A DNA stretch of 64,000 nt. It comes from Bacillus_BA songklensis (GTDB lineage Bacteria > Bacillota > Bacilli > Bacillales > Bacillaceae_H). The notes under the pieces are model-generated. The model saw nothing but the letters and a program-made list of their open reading frames with translations, was not told where the DNA came from and ran no database searches. Position numbers and translations under genes: made by a program. Location of the stretch: contig NZ_JBHRZT010000032.1 of the NCBI RefSeq assembly GCF_042649685.1, forward strand, positions 124,001 through 188,000, given 5' to 3'. This document shows positions 41,830 to 50,300 of this stretch, in pieces (positions within the stretch are counted from its first letter, which is position 1; every line of letters starts with the position of its first letter).

Positions 41830-44595
41830 TTGACAGCGAAGTTATCAGAAAAGAAGCAAAGTTATAACAATCCATTACAACAAGATGTAACATTTCTCGG
41901 ACAATTGCTGAATAACGTCCTCATCCATGAAGGAGGACAAACTTTAGCTGATAAGATAGAGAAAATCCATAGAATGGCAAAATCCTTGCGTGATGATAAT
42001 AATCCTTCTACTTATGAAGAATTAAAAGAAGAAATGATCAATTTAAAACCGCCATTAAGACAAAATGTCATTCGTTTTTTTTCTATTTATCTACAACTTG
42101 TCAATATTGCCGAGCAAAATCACCGTATTCGACGTCGCCGTGAATATCAACATCAGGAGGAGGCATTGATTCAACCCGGTTCTCTGGAAGCCGGTGTTGC
42201 ATCTTTAATTGAGAATCAAATCTCACCTGAGACGGTTACGGACTTGCTGCAGACGTTATCTCTCGAACTCATTATCACAGCACATCCGACAGAAGCGACA
42301 AGAAGGACTGTATTGCAAATTCACCAACGCATCGCCAATTTGTTAAAGCAATTGGATCAACCATGTACAAAACGTGAAAGAAAAGCGATTGAAGAGAGTT
42401 TGTTTAATGAGATTACAGCTTTATGGCAAACGGATGAATTAAGGGACAAGAAGCTTACTGTCATGAATGAAGTTTCAAATGGTTTATATTATTTTGATGA
42501 AACTTTATTTGACGTTTTGCCTCAAATTCATCAAGATTTAGAAGAGGTGCTCTTTGAACAATACGATCAAAAATGGAAGGTACCCACTTTTCTGCGGTTT
42601 GGTTCATGGATTGGCGGCGATCGTGACGGAAATCCGAATGTAACCGCTGAAATGACGTGGAAAACGTTAAAACGACAACGTCATTTAGCCATAACAAAAT
42701 ACAAAGAGTCACTTGAAGAATTAAGGAAGCGATTAAGTCACTCCACAAAAAGAGTGCAAGTAAGCGATGAGCTGGCTGCCTCAGTCGAGAAGGAAATGAG
42801 CTTGCTGGAAGAAGGGAAAAAATGGAGAAACGAAGATGAAGTATATCGCTGTAAAGTAACCATTATGCTTGGGAAACTGCAGTACGTGGGTCCAAACAAG
42901 AGCGGATATCGTTCATCTGACGAATTGCTTCATGATTTAGACATGATTCAAAAAAGTATAGAAACCCATCACCCAAATGGCTACACCTTAAAACTGCTTC
43001 AAAAATTAAAACGTCAAGTGGAGCTGTTCGGGTTTCATTTGGCTTCTCTTGATATCCGAAACCATAGCGGTGAACATGAATCCGCCATTACAGAAATCTT
43101 TCATGCAGTAAATATTGCTCCTGACTATAAGGCATTGACGGAAGAGGAAAAAGTAGATGTTTTAACAAAGGTTCTCCGGGATCCAAGGCCTTTAATTTCT
43201 ATCTTTGATACTCATTCGCCAGAAACCCAAGAGATCATTGAAGTATTTCGAATGATTAAAAAAGCCCATGAGGAGTTTGGAGAACGGGCAATTGAGGTCT
43301 ATTTGATCAGCATGACACAATCAGTAAGCGACTTATTAGAGGTGCTGGTACTAGCGAAAGAAGTTGGGTTATATCGCGTTTATCCAGATGGCCGGATTGT
43401 GAGCAAGCTTCATATTGCGCCGTTACTGGAAACGATTGATGATTTAACATTCGGGCCAAAAATGATGGAGCAATTATTCCAAATAGATTTGTACCGCAAG
43501 CATTTATCCGCTCGTAACGATTTACAAGAAATTATGCTTGGTTATTCTGACAGCAGTAAAGATGGAGGGACCCTTACAGCCAACTGGAAACTTTATAAAG
43601 CGCAGCAAGAAATTCATGATATTGCCAAAAAGTATGATGTTCGTTTAAAGTTTTTCCATGGTCGCGGCGGTTCATTAGGCCGCGGGGGCGGCCCTCTTAC
43701 TCGAAGTCTTTTATCACAGCCTTCTGAAACATTAGGTGATGGAGTAAAAATCACGGAACAAGGCGAAGTCCTTTCCTCCCGTTACTTGCTTTCCGAAATT
43801 GCCTATCGCAGTCTCGAACAAGCGACGACTACATTGTTGACAGCGATCGCTCACATTTCAAATGAAGCGGAACAAAATCATTCGCGTTCTGTAGAATGGG
43901 AGCAAGCGATGGATGAAATTTCAGCCTATGCTTTAGAAAAATATCAATCACTTGTTTTTAAAGATCCTGACTTTTTAGCATACTTTAAACAAGCTACACC
44001 TTTACTTGAACTAGGTGCTCTTAATATCGGTTCAAGACCAATGAGCCGAAAAGGAAGTGAGCGCTTCGAGGATCTAAGGGCCATTCCATGGGTATTTGCT
44101 TGGACACAAAGCCGCCAATTACTGCCTGCCTGGTTTGCCGCGGGCACCGGATTGCAGCGTTTTGTGCAGAAACAAGGAAACTTGGATTTGTTGCGGCACA
44201 TGTACCGCACCTGGCCGTTCTTCCGTTCCACGATTGACAATCTGCAAATGGCTTTAACAAAGGCAGATTTGACAACGGCAAAAGAGTATGCCGGCATGCT
44301 CAAAAATGAAACGGTCGGGCAAAGAATTTTTGGCGAAATTACGAGAGAGTATAACCGAACGAAGGAAATGGTCCTGCAAATTACAGAACAAACCGATTTG
44401 CTTGATCATATTCCAAATATTAAGGAGTCTGTTCGACTTCGCAATCCATATGTTGATCCATTAAACTTTCTTCAAGTTCAACTTATTTCAGAGCTTCGTC
44501 AAAAGACAGAGAAGGACGAGGATGCTAATCAGTTGTTACGTGAAGTACTGCTTACGATCAATGGTGTTGCTGCGGGTTTGAGAAATACAGGCTGA
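41830..44595 (+). CDS. ppc: Phosphoenolpyruvate carboxylase
   Basis: PEPC fixes bicarbonate on PEP to give oxaloacetate and phosphate, feeding the TCA cycle. The 921-residue protein starts at TTG 41830, with a GGGGG tract upstream. It has the catalytic AHPTEATRRTVLQIH (His, ~residue 155), FGSWIGGDRDGNPNVT (~258-273), LGYSDSSKDGGTLTANW, the flexible loop FFHGRGGSLGRGGGP (~613-627) and the C-terminal GVAAGLRNTG ending in the conserved NTG. Length is full. B. subtilis uses pyruvate carboxylase only; PEPC occurs in some other Bacillaceae. It stands alone between an SLH gene and a plasmid-type rep gene and ends in a strong palindrome. Confidence 0.96.
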   Translation: MTAKLSEKKQSYNNPLQQDVTFLGQLLNNVLIHEGGQTLADKIEKIHRMAKSLRDDNNPSTYEELKEEMINLKPPLRQNVIRFFSIYLQLVNIAEQNHRIRRRREYQHQEEALIQPGSLEAGVASLIENQISPETVTDLLQTLSLELIITAHPTEATRRTVLQIHQRIANLLKQLDQPCTKRERKAIEESLFNEITALWQTDELRDKKLTVMNEVSNGLYYFDETLFDVLPQIHQDLEEVLFEQYDQKWKVPTFLRFGSWIGGDRDGNPNVTAEMTWKTLKRQRHLAITKYKESLEELRKRLSHSTKRVQVSDELAASVEKEMSLLEEGKKWRNEDEVYRCKVTIMLGKLQYVGPNKSGYRSSDELLHDLDMIQKSIETHHPNGYTLKLLQKLKRQVELFGFHLASLDIRNHSGEHESAITEIFHAVNIAPDYKALTEEEKVDVLTKVLRDPRPLISIFDTHSPETQEIIEVFRMIKKAHEEFGERAIEVYLISMTQSVSDLLEVLVLAKEVGLYRVYPDGRIVSKLHIAPLLETIDDLTFGPKMMEQLFQIDLYRKHLSARNDLQEIMLGYSDSSKDGGTLTANWKLYKAQQEIHDIAKKYDVRLKFFHGRGGSLGRGGGPLTRSLLSQPSETLGDGVKITEQGEVLSSRYLLSEIAYRSLEQATTTLLTAIAHISNEAEQNHSRSVEWEQAMDEISAYALEKYQSLVFKDPDFLAYFKQATPLLELGALNIGSRPMSRKGSERFEDLRAIPWVFAWTQSRQLLPAWFAAGTGLQRFVQKQGNLDLLRHMYRTWPFFRSTIDNLQMALTKADLTTAKEYAGMLKNETVGQRIFGEITREYNRTKEMVLQITEQTDLLDHIPNIKESVRLRNPYVDPLNFLQVQLISELRQKTEKDEDANQLLREVLLTINGVAAGLRNTG

Positions 44596-44604
44596 AATAT
44601 AAAA

Positions 44605-44648
44605 GGGGGTGACCCAAAAGGGGAAAAATCGCCCCTTTTGAGTCACCC
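44605..44648. repeat. P-palindrome copy 4, 44 bp identical to copy 2
   Basis: GGGGGTGACCCAAAAGGGG, AAAAATCG, CCCCTTTTGAGTCACCC: the exact reverse complement of 31732-31775. It begins 10 bases after the ppc stop and probably acts as its terminator although no T-run follows. Confidence 0.8.
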
Positions 44649-44689
44649 CACGCAATATCTTTATCTTTTCTTATTAGCTAAAAAAGATG

Positions 44690-44757
44690 GGCACTTATGC
44701 GTAAAGAATTTGACACGGGCGTTTTTGGCTCATGTCAAATTCTTTACGTGGATTTAT
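44690..44757 (-). repeat. R-element copy 8 (left half, reverse orientation)
   Basis: ACTTATGCGTAAAGAATTTG, then CACGGGCGTTTTTGGCTCATG, TCAAATTCTTTACG and the end TGGATTTAT (44749-44757). The stem AAAGAATTTGACA/TGTCAAATTCTTT is perfect. It lies 15 bases from the distal iteron copy. Confidence 0.75.
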
Positions 44758-44772
44758 ATAGTTTGGGGAGCA

Positions 44773-44787
44773 CACCAAAAATGTTAT
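44773..44787 (+). repeat. Isolated iteron copy overlapping the rep stop codon
   Basis: CACCAAAAATGTTAT, identical to several units of the main array at 46172-46462 and in the same orientation. With its flank (CACCAAAAATGTTATAGTTC) it matches the first array unit over 20 bases. It lies 1.4 kb from the array on the other side of rep. Confidence 0.8.
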
Positions 44788-46037
44788 AGTTCATTCTTAT
44801 ACTTTTCGAGCTCTTCCCTTAGCTCTTTTCTCATTTTTAAAAACTCTTCCTCTTCCATAGGGCTTGGAAGGTCTTCAGGTTTAAAGCCTAAGGCATCAAA
44901 AAATTTTTCTTTCACTTTGGTAAAGATATAAAGGGCATCCTCAGATGGGACACTGAGCTTGTCACCTATATCCTGTATAGCTTTTTCTTCAATGAGCCAA
45001 TAGGGCAGCTTTTGCCTTGAATTTCGATAACGCGAAATTAAATAAAGCAAAAGATCCTGTTCTTTTTGCCGGGAATCCGCAACGGCCGCTTCAAGAACAC
45101 CATCAGCGGACTCGCGTAGCATATATGTTATGTATCCGATCGGGTTTTTAATATTTTTCTTGCGTGTCGTTTCCTCTATTACATGGATAACTCGTTTTTC
45201 CCCGTATTTTTCCACCCACTTATGATAGATCTCTTCGGTTAAATGCACCCCCAGCGAAAGAGCCAGGCCCTTTAAGCGTTCATAAGAAGAAGGAACGGGC
45301 TGAAGAGATTCAAATGTATCTTCAAAAAGATTTAGTTGTTTAGGCGTTTTTTTCCTCGATTTTATCACAAACTTCACTTTTTCTACTCGCCGGCCGCTTT
45401 TCATCTCTTCCAGCTCGAACGTAATATCAGTCTTCTTTCCTAGTTCCTTTTGGGCCGGAACTAAAACACGTTGTTTAAAGTTTCCATATGCCGGATATAA
45501 GTCTTCAACACCCAACAACCGTCGTAAGTGTTCAAGGCTAAAGGTTCTTTCCTGCACTCTTTCATATTGCTTGAGCAGCTCATAAATGCGGATGGCATAC
45601 GAGCTTTTTAATTTCACCACATTGTCCAATTTATAACTAGTGAACTCTTTCTTTAACTGCAATAGATAAGGACGAAGGAAAGGGTCAAAACGAATATCAA
45701 TCGTCCCCTCGGTTTCATTGTAAGCTACATATGAAAGCCAAGCGACCTGGATGACTTTATTCTCAATCCGGACTTCAAACACTTTTTGCATAAGATCTTT
45801 CGTAATTTTTCGCAACTCGGTATATTTAGGTGTTCCTTTTAATCCAAGCAATTTATTAAACTCTTTGATCGGCAAAGTATATGTCTTAAAATCCGAATCA
45901 TCAGGTTGAATTTTGCTTGCAATACAAAGAATGATTTTCTGCTCAGTCACACCTAGTTTATAATTCGCTTCAATTAAAAGGTTTGATTTCGTGACCAAGT
46001 TATTTGTGTTAGCTTCAACGATCTCTGACTTATACAA
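44784..46037 (-). CDS. Plasmid-type replication initiator, Rep_3 family
   Basis: I place the start at TTG 46037, eight bases after AAGGAGG; the ATG pair at 46067/46064 lies before that site. The 417-residue protein has the Rep_3 (RepA/RepB/Pi-like) double winged helix over ~residues 1-235: NNLVTKSNLLIEANYKLGVTE, QKIILCIASKIQ, LPIKEFNKLLG, SYAIRIYELLKQYERV and YPAYGNFKQRVLVPAQKEL. The C-terminal ~180 residues form a further helical region of a kind often attached in Bacillus and Lactobacillus plasmid Reps. Such proteins bind direct-repeat iterons to open the origin. A 14-unit iteron array lies 135 bp upstream of its start, exactly where an origin is expected. It is the only plasmid-type function in the window: no partition, relaxase or resolvase gene is present. 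Confidence 0.9.
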   Translation of the reverse strand: MYKSEIVEANTNNLVTKSNLLIEANYKLGVTEQKIILCIASKIQPDDSDFKTYTLPIKEFNKLLGLKGTPKYTELRKITKDLMQKVFEVRIENKVIQVAWLSYVAYNETEGTIDIRFDPFLRPYLLQLKKEFTSYKLDNVVKLKSSYAIRIYELLKQYERVQERTFSLEHLRRLLGVEDLYPAYGNFKQRVLVPAQKELGKKTDITFELEEMKSGRRVEKVKFVIKSRKKTPKQLNLFEDTFESLQPVPSSYERLKGLALSLGVHLTEEIYHKWVEKYGEKRVIHVIEETTRKKNIKNPIGYITYMLRESADGVLEAAVADSRQKEQDLLLYLISRYRNSRQKLPYWLIEEKAIQDIGDKLSVPSEDALYIFTKVKEKFFDALGFKPEDLPSPMEEEEFLKMRKELREELEKYKNEL

Positions 46038-46170
46038 CAGGGATTCCTCCTTAAACGCTAACATCATTATGACAAAATTCGAATTATAACGAAAGAAATT
46101 TGTTGTGATGATTAAATAGTTGAAATAATACGAATCTTCTTATTTTTTATATGTTTTTTAGGTGGAGTAC
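46038..46170. other. AT-rich stretch between rep and iterons
   Basis: Strongly AT-rich (runs such as TATTTTTTATATGTTTTTTAG), the kind of duplex-unwinding element expected next to iterons. It also carries the rep leader with AAGGAGG. No DnaA box consensus was recognised. Confidence 0.5.
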
Positions 46171-46171
46171 G

Positions 46172-46462
46172 CACCAAAAATGTTATAGTTCGCACCAAAA
46201 ATGTTATAGTTTAGACACCAAAAATGTTATGTTCGCACCATTTTTGTTATAGTAGCACCAAAAATGTTATCATTCGCACCATTTTTGTTATCATTCAAGC
46301 ACCAAAAACGTTATCATTCGCACCATTTTTGTTATAGCAGCACCAAAAACGTTATTATTCGCACCATTTTTGTTATTATTCAAGCACCAAAAACGTTATC
46401 ATTCGCACCATTTTTGTTATCATTCACACCAAAAATGTTATCATTCACACCATTTTTGTTAT
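46172..46462 (+). repeat. Iteron array: 14 direct repeats, two alternating sequence types (probable replication origin)
   Basis: Fourteen 15-base units start at 46172, 46193, 46216, 46236, 46256, 46277, 46300, 46321, 46341, 46362, 46385, 46406, 46427 and 46448, spaced 20-23 bp (two helical turns). Units 1-3, 5, 7, 9, 11 and 13 read CACCAAAAAYGTTAT; units 4, 6, 8, 10, 12 and 14 read CACCATTTTTGTTAT. The core differs only in AAAAAY versus TTTTTG. All point the same way. This is typical of Rep_3 initiator binding arrays. Confidence 0.92.
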
Positions 46463-46570
46463 AGTTGGAGGTCCGAACACTAATATTATCAAGGCTCAGC
46501 AAGGACTGAAAACAATAAAAACAGTTAAAACAATGAAAACAAATTTGTAAAACACATAAAACAAAGAGGA

Positions 46571-46735
46571 GTGTCGAATTTTGCGCCCCAATTGAAAAAG
46601 TCATACCCCATTGACGGATTAATGGTGCTACCATCAATCTATGATTTTGAGAAACGCAAAAGATCCTATGAATTATTAAAAGAAGCAGCAGGTGAATCAT
46701 TTATTTTTTTTTTTTTTTTTTTTTTTTTGATTTTT
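46571..46735 (+). pseudogene. Truncated open frame ending in a 25-T homopolymer
   Basis: From GTG 46571 (GAGG just upstream) the frame reads FAPQLKKSYPIDGLMVLPS, IYDFEKRKRSYELLKEAAG, ESFI, then enters T25 (46704-46728) as a run of Phe. The peptide before the homopolymer looks protein-like, with an amphipathic RKRSYELLKEAAG helix, but no family is recognised. It may be the start of an old gene broken at the T-run, possibly part of the former plasmid backbone beside the iterons. Confidence 0.4.
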
Positions 46736-46799
46736 TTATAAATTCCAAAAATTCATTGAAAAACCCTCATATAAGTGGTTTAATAAACGTAAATATATA

Positions 46800-46814
46800 A
46801 CATATCAGATATGT
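46800..46814. promoter_or_regulatory. Palindromic operator candidate before the GntR gene
   Basis: ACATATCAGATATGT, a 6-3-6 palindrome, 29 bp before the regulator's GTG start; likely self-regulation. A partly similar TGTGATGTCTGA follows. Confidence 0.4.
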
Positions 46815-46842
46815 GATGTCTGAAAAGTAAGGAGGGGGATTT

Positions 46843-47532
46843 GTGAATGTAAAGAAAATATCGACAAAGAAAGTGTCTGAATCAGTTGCAGAAGAAATTG
46901 AAAAGATGATAGAGTCTGGAACGTTTCGGGCAGGTGAAAAACTTCCGTCCGTCCGTGAGCTCTGTGATTTGTTCGATGTCGGACGTTCTTCAGTCCGTGA
47001 TGCCATCACAACACTGAAGGGGAAAGGCACCGTTTATGTGAAGCAAGGGGAAGGAACCTTTGTTTGTAAATTTGATTCAACGAAACTATTTAACCCTCAT
47101 TTATTACTCCCCAGTTCTAGAGACATCCGTGAATTGTTTCAAGCAAGAAAAATAGTGGAGGCCGGTATAGCGGAAATGGCCGCATTAAATCGGTCAGAGA
47201 AAGATTTGCAGCTTATAAAAGAAAGCGTTTCCAATCAATTGGTCAATGGGTGGGAATCCGATTACCATTTTCACATGGCAATTGCGAAAGCGACAGGCAA
47301 CCAAATTATGATTCAGTTCATGCAATTTATCTCAACTACGACTAAAAAAGCCATGATCGATTTTCATCATTATATCCAAAAAAATGAGAGCACTGTTAAA
47401 ACCATTGTAAAACAACATGCTCAAATCTATGAGTCAATTAAACGAAGAGAACCCAAAAAAGCTAATCAGATGATGATTGAACACTTAAATTTTGTGGAAG
47501 AACTTTTGCAAAATAGTGTATGGCAGCAATGA
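46843..47532 (+). CDS. GntR/FadR-family regulator of the glycolate genes
   Basis: The 229-residue protein starts at GTG 46843, after AAGGAGGGGG. It has an N-terminal winged helix (KVSESVAEEIEKMIESGTFR, KLPSVRELCDLFDVGRSSVR, IEGTVYVKQGEGTF-like wing) and an FCD ligand-binding domain (~residues 85-225) with the metal-site pattern of Asp and His (ESDYHFHMAIAKATG and VKQHAQIYESI). FadR/FCD regulators next to glcD-type genes sense glycolate, lactate or related acids (GlcC, LldR, LutR). It is upstream of and co-directional with glcE. Confidence 0.88.
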   Translation: MNVKKISTKKVSESVAEEIEKMIESGTFRAGEKLPSVRELCDLFDVGRSSVRDAITTLKGKGTVYVKQGEGTFVCKFDSTKLFNPHLLLPSSRDIRELFQARKIVEAGIAEMAALNRSEKDLQLIKESVSNQLVNGWESDYHFHMAIAKATGNQIMIQFMQFISTTTKKAMIDFHHYIQKNESTVKTIVKQHAQIYESIKRREPKKANQMMIEHLNFVEELLQNSVWQQ

Positions 47533-47570
47533 TCAAATACGTAATATAAACTATATTTTTACACATTTAT

Positions 47571-47585
47571 AGAAACGATGTTTCT
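47571..47585. promoter_or_regulatory. Operator candidate GAAAC-N3-GTTTC before glcE
   Basis: AGAAACGATGTTTCT is a perfect palindrome 29 bp before the glcE start. The same GAAAC-N3-GTTTC core occurs at 51844-51856 before glcB. The pattern is of the type bound by IclR-family proteins such as KdgR; an IclR gene lies at 55269. Confidence 0.6.
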
Positions 47586-47613
47586 TATTGTGAAACATCT
47601 GGAGGTGTTGGTA

Positions 47614-48939
47614 TTGATCGCAGCAGAACTTTTGACAGAATTAAAGTCTATTTTGCCTGAAAACCAAATGAAAGAGGGAGAAAGCGAAAGCCATCCGCTA
47701 GGAAATAGCGGCCAAGTAACTGTTTATCCAGAATCAGAAGAAGAAATCGCAAACATTATAAAGTACGCAAACAATCATGAAAAAAAAATATCGGTGATTG
47801 GAGGCGGAACGAAAAGAGGGTTTGGAGGTCTCCTTGAAAAAGCTGATATCCTACTCTCCTTAGCGAACTACAAAGGGATTGTGGAACATACGGTTGGAGA
47901 CATGACATTAACCGTTAAACCAGGTACTCCGTTTAAAGAATTGCAAGAGTATTTAGCGGAACATAACCAAAAGATTTCACTGGATCCTGCTTGGCCGGAA
48001 TATGCAACGATTGGGGGGATCATCGCATCAAATGAAAGCGGTCCCAAACGTCTTGGCTATGGATCTGCCAGAGACGTGGTGATTGGATTGAAAATGGTTT
48101 ATCCAGATGGGACCATTATCCGCTCAGGTGGAAAAGTCGTAAAAAATGTGGCCGGTTATGATATGAATAAACTGTTTATCGGCTCAATGGGTACATTGGG
48201 AGTGGTATCTGAAGTGACGCTGAAGCTTCGTCCGCTGCCAAAGTATGAAAGTCTTGTTCTCTTATCCTTCCCCGAAGGAAATCTTGAGGAAATCCGATCA
48301 TTTGTCATCAACCTTTTAGATTCCATGATGGAACCCATCTCTGTTGAAGTGTTAAGCCCATCTTTATCAGAAAAGCTGACGGGTCAAAGTTTTTATACAT
48401 TAGCGATTGGCTTTGAAGACGTCGAAAGTTCCGTCCATTACCAAGAGGATTTTGTCAAGAACATTCAGCCTGCCAAAACGAACATGATGATTCTTCAACA
48501 AAAAGAAGCACAAGGTTTTTGGAATACATTTTATACAATCGGACCGAATGGCGCAGAACGCCCTGCCGGTAAAGAAACAGAGGCAGCCTTGAAAATCGGT
48601 GTGACCAATCTGGATGTTCTCCATGTCATAAAAGAAAGTCAACTCTTACAAGACGGCCATAACTTAGTGATTGAAGCACATGGCGGATTAGGGCATGGAT
48701 TATGCCAAGTTCATTTAAAAGGTGCCAGTGAAGATATCGTATCAGCCATCCACCAACTAAGACATTCTGTTACACAACTAGGCGGGTACGCCATTGTGAA
48801 ACATTTGCCTTTTGCGCTCCGTCAGAAAGTAAATGTTTGGGGTGACAAACCGTCATATTTCTTCCTATTAGAAGGAATTAAATCAAAGGTGGACCCAAAC
48901 AGAGTTCTTAATCATAAACGATTCGTGGGAGGGATATAA
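47614..48939 (+). CDS. glcE: Glycolate oxidase subunit GlcE-like (FAD-binding)
   Basis: I place the start at TTG 47614, with TGGAGG eight bases upstream; the ATG at 47578 lies inside the operator. The 441-residue protein has the FAD_binding_4 domain: PESEEEIANIIKYANNHEKK, ISVIGGGTKRGFGG (pyrophosphate loop), DMTLTVKPGTPFKELQEYL, and GGKVVKNVAGYDMNKLFIGS followed by LGVVSEVTLKLRP. A C-terminal FAD-oxidase domain ends VDPNRVLNHKRFVGG. It is longer than E. coli GlcE (~350). With GlcD and GlcF it oxidises glycolate to glyoxylate at the membrane. The gene order is E-F-D. Confidence 0.88.
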   Translation: MIAAELLTELKSILPENQMKEGESESHPLGNSGQVTVYPESEEEIANIIKYANNHEKKISVIGGGTKRGFGGLLEKADILLSLANYKGIVEHTVGDMTLTVKPGTPFKELQEYLAEHNQKISLDPAWPEYATIGGIIASNESGPKRLGYGSARDVVIGLKMVYPDGTIIRSGGKVVKNVAGYDMNKLFIGSMGTLGVVSEVTLKLRPLPKYESLVLLSFPEGNLEEIRSFVINLLDSMMEPISVEVLSPSLSEKLTGQSFYTLAIGFEDVESSVHYQEDFVKNIQPAKTNMMILQQKEAQGFWNTFYTIGPNGAERPAGKETEAALKIGVTNLDVLHVIKESQLLQDGHNLVIEAHGGLGHGLCQVHLKGASEDIVSAIHQLRHSVTQLGGYAIVKHLPFALRQKVNVWGDKPSYFFLLEGIKSKVDPNRVLNHKRFVGGI

Positions 48940-48941
48940 CT

Positions 48942-50300
48942 GTGAGTCTAAGAGAAGGCGATATAAAGCAAGACCCGGCATGTACGACAGGTAGCTTAAG
49001 CAATTATCTTTGGAGCGATCCGCCTGACGAAAACAAATGGGCAGATTGCGTTCACTGTGGAATGTGTTTGGAATCATGTCCAACTTATGAGCAGACAGGC
49101 CAGGAACAGCATTCTCCCCGCGGGCGTGTCCATCTCATTAAATCTGTTGCAGAAGGAAAACTTCAAGTGAATGAGCAATTTATGGATCCTGTTTTTGCGT
49201 GTTTGGACTGTCGTGCATGTACAACGGCCTGTCCTGCTGATGTCGATGTAGGTGGATTGATTGAAGAAGCACGCGGTCAAATTCGCCAAGCGATGCCATT
49301 AACAGGGTGGAAAAGAACAGTAAACAAATTCTTCCTGCAGGGATTGTTTCCACATCAAGACCGATTGAATTCATTAGGCAGCTTGTTAAAGTTCTATCAA
49401 AAGAGCGGAATGCAAAAGGTCGTTCGAAAAACGGGGCTTATCAATATCATGCCACGGCACTTAGTTGAGATGGAAGCGATCATGCCGGAAGTAAAAGAGC
49501 CCGTACGCCAAAAGTACAAGAATGAAAAGGTCATTAAAGCAAAAGGCGAAACAAAGAATGAAGTGGCGTTCTTAACCGGATGTGTGATGGATGTCATGTT
49601 CAGTGATATTAATGAGGCTACGATTAATGTATTAACACGTAACGGAAATGACGTTACAATCCCACAAAAGCAAACGTGCTGCGGGGCGCTGCATATTCAT
49701 GCCGGTGACCGTGAAACAGGAAGAAAGCTTGCGAAGCAGAATATTGAAGCGTTTAAAGATTCCGATAAAATCATCGTGAATGCTGCTGGTTGCGGCTGTA
49801 TGTTGAAAGAATATCCGGAATTGTTCCGTGAAGACCCGGAGTGGCATGAGAAAGCGGAAGAGTTTTCTGCAAAGGTAGAAGACATTTCAAAATACCTTCA
49901 TGACACAGGGTATGAAAAACCGAAAGCAGAACTGAAAACAAGAATTACGTATCATGATGCGTGTCACTTAGCGCATGGCCAAGGAGTGCGTCAGGAGCCG
50001 CGTGATATCCTGCTTGACATTCCTGGTGTAGAAATGGTGCACATGCCAAACGCAGACCGCTGCTGCGGAAGTGCCGGCATTTATAACATTACGAATCCGG
50101 AAATGGCTGGAGCCGTACTCGAAAGTAAAATGGAAAATGTTCCTGAAGATGTTGAAATGATTTCAATGGGGAACCCTGGATGTATGCTTCAGATGGCGAT
50201 GGGAGTACAAAAATACGGAAGAAACCAAAAAATTGTTCATACCATTCAGTTGCTGGATTGGGCATATCAAAAAGAGGATGGCTTAAAGGAGGGGAACTAA
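48942..50300 (+). CDS. glcF: Glycolate oxidase iron-sulfur subunit GlcF
   Basis: The GTG 48942 is two bases after the glcE stop and has GGGAGGG upstream. The 452-residue protein has two 4Fe-4S motifs, CVHCGMCLESCP (~residues 30-41) and CLDCRACTTACP (~86-97). Two CCG-type cysteine domains follow, at TCCGALHIHAGD (~246) and RCCGSAGIYNIT (~374), as in GlcF, GlpC and LutA-like electron-transfer subunits. It passes electrons from the flavin subunits to the quinone pool. Confidence 0.92.
   Translation: MSLREGDIKQDPACTTGSLSNYLWSDPPDENKWADCVHCGMCLESCPTYEQTGQEQHSPRGRVHLIKSVAEGKLQVNEQFMDPVFACLDCRACTTACPADVDVGGLIEEARGQIRQAMPLTGWKRTVNKFFLQGLFPHQDRLNSLGSLLKFYQKSGMQKVVRKTGLINIMPRHLVEMEAIMPEVKEPVRQKYKNEKVIKAKGETKNEVAFLTGCVMDVMFSDINEATINVLTRNGNDVTIPQKQTCCGALHIHAGDRETGRKLAKQNIEAFKDSDKIIVNAAGCGCMLKEYPELFREDPEWHEKAEEFSAKVEDISKYLHDTGYEKPKAELKTRITYHDACHLAHGQGVRQEPRDILLDIPGVEMVHMPNADRCCGSAGIYNITNPEMAGAVLESKMENVPEDVEMISMGNPGCMLQMAMGVQKYGRNQKIVHTIQLLDWAYQKEDGLKEGN

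Noticed and set aside
46172..46462. CRISPR array
   Set aside because: Units are 15 bp with 5-8 bp gaps and no spacers of CRISPR length; they fit iterons next to a Rep_3 gene.
47578..47613. ATG at 47578 as the start of glcE
   Set aside because: It lies inside the GAAAC-N3-GTTTC palindrome with no ribosome binding site; TTG 47614 has TGGAGG at proper distance.
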